A stretch of DNA of 64,000 bases from Lachnospiraceae bacterium KGMB03038 (GTDB taxonomy: Bacteria > Bacillota > Clostridia > Lachnospirales > Lachnospiraceae). Made by a program: the position numbers and the translations under genes. This document shows, in pieces, positions 62,025 to 64,000 of this stretch (within the stretch, counting starts at the first letter, position 1; each line of letters opens with the position of its first letter). The notes under the pieces were generated by a model. That model saw only the letters and a list, made by a program, of their open reading frames with translations. It was not told the origin of the DNA and made no database searches. Location: assembly GCA_007361935.1 (NCBI GenBank), contig CP041667.1, positions 2,880,501-2,944,500 on the forward strand, written 5' to 3'.

Positions 62025-63026
62025 TTATGGAAATAGATGTATTTTTATCCCTTCCGATGGATGTTCAAAAGCGTAACTCCCTTTTTCTAAAGGAAGTTCT
62101 GTCACAATCTTCTCGTAGGAGATCTGTCCCCTTTCCATTAACTTTAAGGCTTCTTCAAAATCCGACTTAGTATGACACTGCGTACCATAAATACTTAACT
62201 CCTGTGTCACAACTTTAGTAAAATCAATTTCTGCCACCGCATTTCCCAATGCGACAAAGACAATCTCTGATCCAGGATGTACCAGTTCAAAAACCTTTTC
62301 CTTTCCACCCTTTTCCCCTGCCGCATCGAACACTACATCTGCCATCATCTGGCCGGTTATGTCTGCTAGCTCTTCCGCCAGATCCTGTTTTCTGGGGTTG
62401 ATCGTTCTGTCTGCGCCTAGCTCCCGTGCCACTTCCAACCGTCCTTCATCTATATCGCTGACAATTATTGTTTTAGCCAACTCTCTCACTGCACAAAGAA
62501 TCAAAAGGCCAATCGCGCCTGCCCCTTTGATCAAGACTGTATCATAACTGGATCGGCGCAGCCTTTTTACGGCATGGACTGCTGTCGCCGCCGGTTCTGC
62601 CAGTGCACCATATTTCACCGGTAGTTTTGACGGAACCCGAATCACATTCTCCTTTGGCACTATAACCCATTCTGCAAATGCTCCTGGAAGCTCTCCCCCA
62701 ATAAGACGTACATTCTCACATAAATTTGTCCTTCCTTCCCTGCATCTTGGACAGTTCCCACAGCTAATCAATGGCTGGACAGTCACCGAATCCCCTAATT
62801 TTACCTCTTCGCAGTCTCCCCCACACATTTCCACAATTCCAGAAAATTCATGACCGATCACTCCCGGAAGGGACCATGCCGATTCCATTCCCCGATATAC
62901 ATGCATATCTGTCCCGCAGATTCCACAGGCTTCTACCTTAATTAACACTTCTCCCTTTCCAGGAACCGGCTTTGGGACCTCTCCAAACTGAATAGTTCTG
63001 TCTTTTTGCATAATTAATGCTCTCAT
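62025..63026 (-). CDS. Zinc-dependent medium-chain alcohol/polyol dehydrogenase
   Basis: 333 residues. Zinc-site residues in ACGICGTDMHVYRG and GVIGHEFSG, structural zinc cysteines in ISCGNCPRCREGRTNLC, and Rossmann fold VLIKGAGAIGLLIL. Belongs to the sorbitol/threonine/galactitol-phosphate dehydrogenase group and oxidises a hydroxyl with NAD(P)+. The ATG directly follows the TAG of the GH38 gene, so translation is coupled. First oxidation step in the pathway is plausible. Confidence 0.9.
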   Translation of the reverse strand: MRALIMQKDRTIQFGEVPKPVPGKGEVLIKVEACGICGTDMHVYRGMESAWSLPGVIGHEFSGIVEMCGGDCEEVKLGDSVTVQPLISCGNCPRCREGRTNLCENVRLIGGELPGAFAEWVIVPKENVIRVPSKLPVKYGALAEPAATAVHAVKRLRRSSYDTVLIKGAGAIGLLILCAVRELAKTIIVSDIDEGRLEVARELGADRTINPRKQDLAEELADITGQMMADVVFDAAGEKGGKEKVFELVHPGSEIVFVALGNAVAEIDFTKVVTQELSIYGTQCHTKSDFEEALKLMERGQISYEKIVTELPLEKGSYAFEHPSEGIKIHLFP

Positions 63027-64000
63027 CTATTTCCCTCCTCTCACTTCAACTGTTATAATTTCATAAGGCCGGCAGGACAGCCAAAATCGATTTTCATCCC
63101 TGGCTGCCTGAAACTTTTCTTCCTCCAAAAGATTACAACGGATAACCTGATCAATCTTTTTATGGTAAACAAATTCTGCTTTCCCTCTCGTGTTTCCATA
63201 CTCGTATGCCCTCAGGATAGTTCCTTTTCCATCTTCCGCTTGTTTGACCGTTTCAATGATCACATTTCCGGACTTTACACTGCACAGAGATTTTTCGATC
63301 TGTTTCCCTTTTCCCTCGATCTCATAAACCTCCAGTGGATTACTTAAAAGGTAGGCTTTCCTTAAAAGTTCTCCTTTGTCTAAAACTTCATGAGGACATA
63401 TCACAACTGTAAACTCCTGTGTCCCCCGGTCTGCATTCGGATCCGGAAAATCTGCGCTTTTTGATACCGCTAAACTGATTTCTTTTTCGTGGATACTGAT
63501 TCCATACTTATTATCACAAAGGATAGATACTCCATAATCCCCTTCGGACAGATCCGCCCATTTATGCATACATGTTTCAAATTTCGCTTTTTCCCATGAG
63601 GTATTGCTGTGAATACTTCTTGTTACACTTCCAAATTGTGTACCATATTCTGCGGCTGTGCCATGAATCTCTACCGGACAGGCCAAACGCAGATGCTGCC
63701 TGTTCTCTCTATATTCCAGTCGTGTATCCAGCCGTATATCTTTAGCGCCTGTCTCAATACTGATCTTTTGAACGATAGTGCTTCTTCCAATCTTCTTTCT
63801 CATATAACAGCCCGCCTGCAGTCCATTAATCTGGAAGATTTCCGCAGATTCCAGATTTGCTTGTCTAAAGCCTTTCTTTCTGTAATCTTCATCTAAATCC
63901 CAGGCATCCCAATCTGCTGGGCGGTCTTCAAATAGCTGCCATTGAAAAAATTTCTTGCCAGACGTTAGGATTTCCCGGTCTTTTTCTTTATCCCAGAGTC
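63027..64000 (-). CDS. Glycoside hydrolase family 38 alpha-mannosidase C-terminal part (partial, continues beyond right edge)
   Basis: The frame is open from 64000 to 63027 with no start needed inside the window. Near the edge it reads FFQWQLFEDRPADWDAWDLD, the conserved C-terminal region of GH38 alpha-mannosidases, then LEYRENRQHLRLACPVEIHG and LSEGDYGVSILCDNKYGISI (GVSLLNDxKYG-type motif). The catalytic N-terminal domain lies outside the window. It removes alpha-linked mannose from glycans in the cytosol. Followed directly by the dehydrogenase; likely the first enzymatic gene of the operon seen here. Confidence 0.88.
   Translation of the reverse strand, partial: LWDKEKDREILTSGKKFFQWQLFEDRPADWDAWDLDEDYRKKGFRQANLESAEIFQINGLQAGCYMRKKIGRSTIVQKISIETGAKDIRLDTRLEYRENRQHLRLACPVEIHGTAAEYGTQFGSVTRSIHSNTSWEKAKFETCMHKWADLSEGDYGVSILCDNKYGISIHEKEISLAVSKSADFPDPNADRGTQEFTVVICPHEVLDKGELLRKAYLLSNPLEVYEIEGKGKQIEKSLCSVKSGNVIIETVKQAEDGKGTILRAYEYGNTRGKAEFVYHKKIDQVIRCNLLEEEKFQAARDENRFWLSCRPYEIITVEVRGGK

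Noticed and set aside
1..64000. tRNA or rRNA genes
   Set aside because: No cloverleaf with TTCRA-type arm and no rRNA core sequence was found by eye on either strand.

Overview
The window looks like a chromosomal segment of a spore-forming, gut-associated Clostridia (Bacillota), most likely a Lachnospiraceae relative. Reasons: a SpoIIID sporulation regulator, a choloylglycine/bile-salt-hydrolase-type enzyme, a K+-dependent-type membrane pyrophosphatase, a YjdF gene with its riboswitch, several MATE exporters, Gram-positive AGGAGG ribosome sites, and ordinary chromosomal genes of moderate GC content interrupted by AT-rich islands. No rRNA or tRNA genes and no CRISPR array were seen.

Layout. 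0-3.4 kb: the start of a probable iron alcohol dehydrogenase at the left edge, a 34-codon LysR remnant split by an IS30-type element with 13-bp flanking direct repeats, and a MATE exporter. 3.5-9.3 kb: MerR regulator, DMT transporter, and a four-gene unit (two glycosyltransferases, histidine kinase, response regulator) behind a promoter overlapped by an inverted repeat. 9.4-13.2 kb: a small Cys/Asp-rich protein, an XRE-TPR regulator broken by one in-frame TGA, divergently a probable selenoprotein (Cys-x-x-UGA with a SECIS-like hairpin), an AI-2E-type transporter and a GPP34 protein. 13.2-16.8 kb: kinase, ABC permease, ABC ATPase and response regulator in one orientation.

16.8-21.7 kb is an AT-rich, defence-like block: Nudix hydrolase, PLD-nuclease/DEAH-helicase (DUF3427 type) and an AAA ATPase with a nuclease-like C-terminus. 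21.8-28.3 kb holds SdpI-like, two GNAT, MATE, QueG-like, YjdF (with riboswitch) and nucleoside phosphorylase genes. 28.3-30.8 kb is AT-rich debris with a frameshifted caspase-like protease and a four-helix membrane protein. 30.8-34.5 kb: guaA, MATE, spoIIID. 34.5-46.4 kb is a second defence island: RloA/RloB (AbiL-like), then type I restriction hsdR-hsdM-hsdS, with an inverted partial hsdS cassette separated from hsdS by two nested IS256-family elements.

46.5-51.6 kb: TetR and methyltransferase genes, and a compact ClpP / VirD4-like ATPase unit with two unrecognised small genes and a long hairpin-rich leader. 51.6-57.4 kb: a frameshifted proC, a prolyl-tRNA-editing-type deacylase, tautomerase, SGNH hydrolase, choloylglycine hydrolase family enzyme and HppA. 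57.4-64 kb: a tightly packed catabolic operon read leftwards (GH38 alpha-mannosidase, zinc dehydrogenase, Tm-1-like protein, class II aldolase, RuBisCO-like protein, GntR regulator, D-lyxose isomerase family protein), probably a sugar or sugar-acid pathway of unknown substrate.

Most notable candidates: the probable selenoprotein at 10981-11277, the RuBisCO-like/Tm-1/aldolase operon, the caspase-like locus, the inverted hsdS cassette, and the yjdF riboswitch with a visible anti-Shine-Dalgarno segment. Function names are recognised from sequence motifs by eye; no database search was possible.
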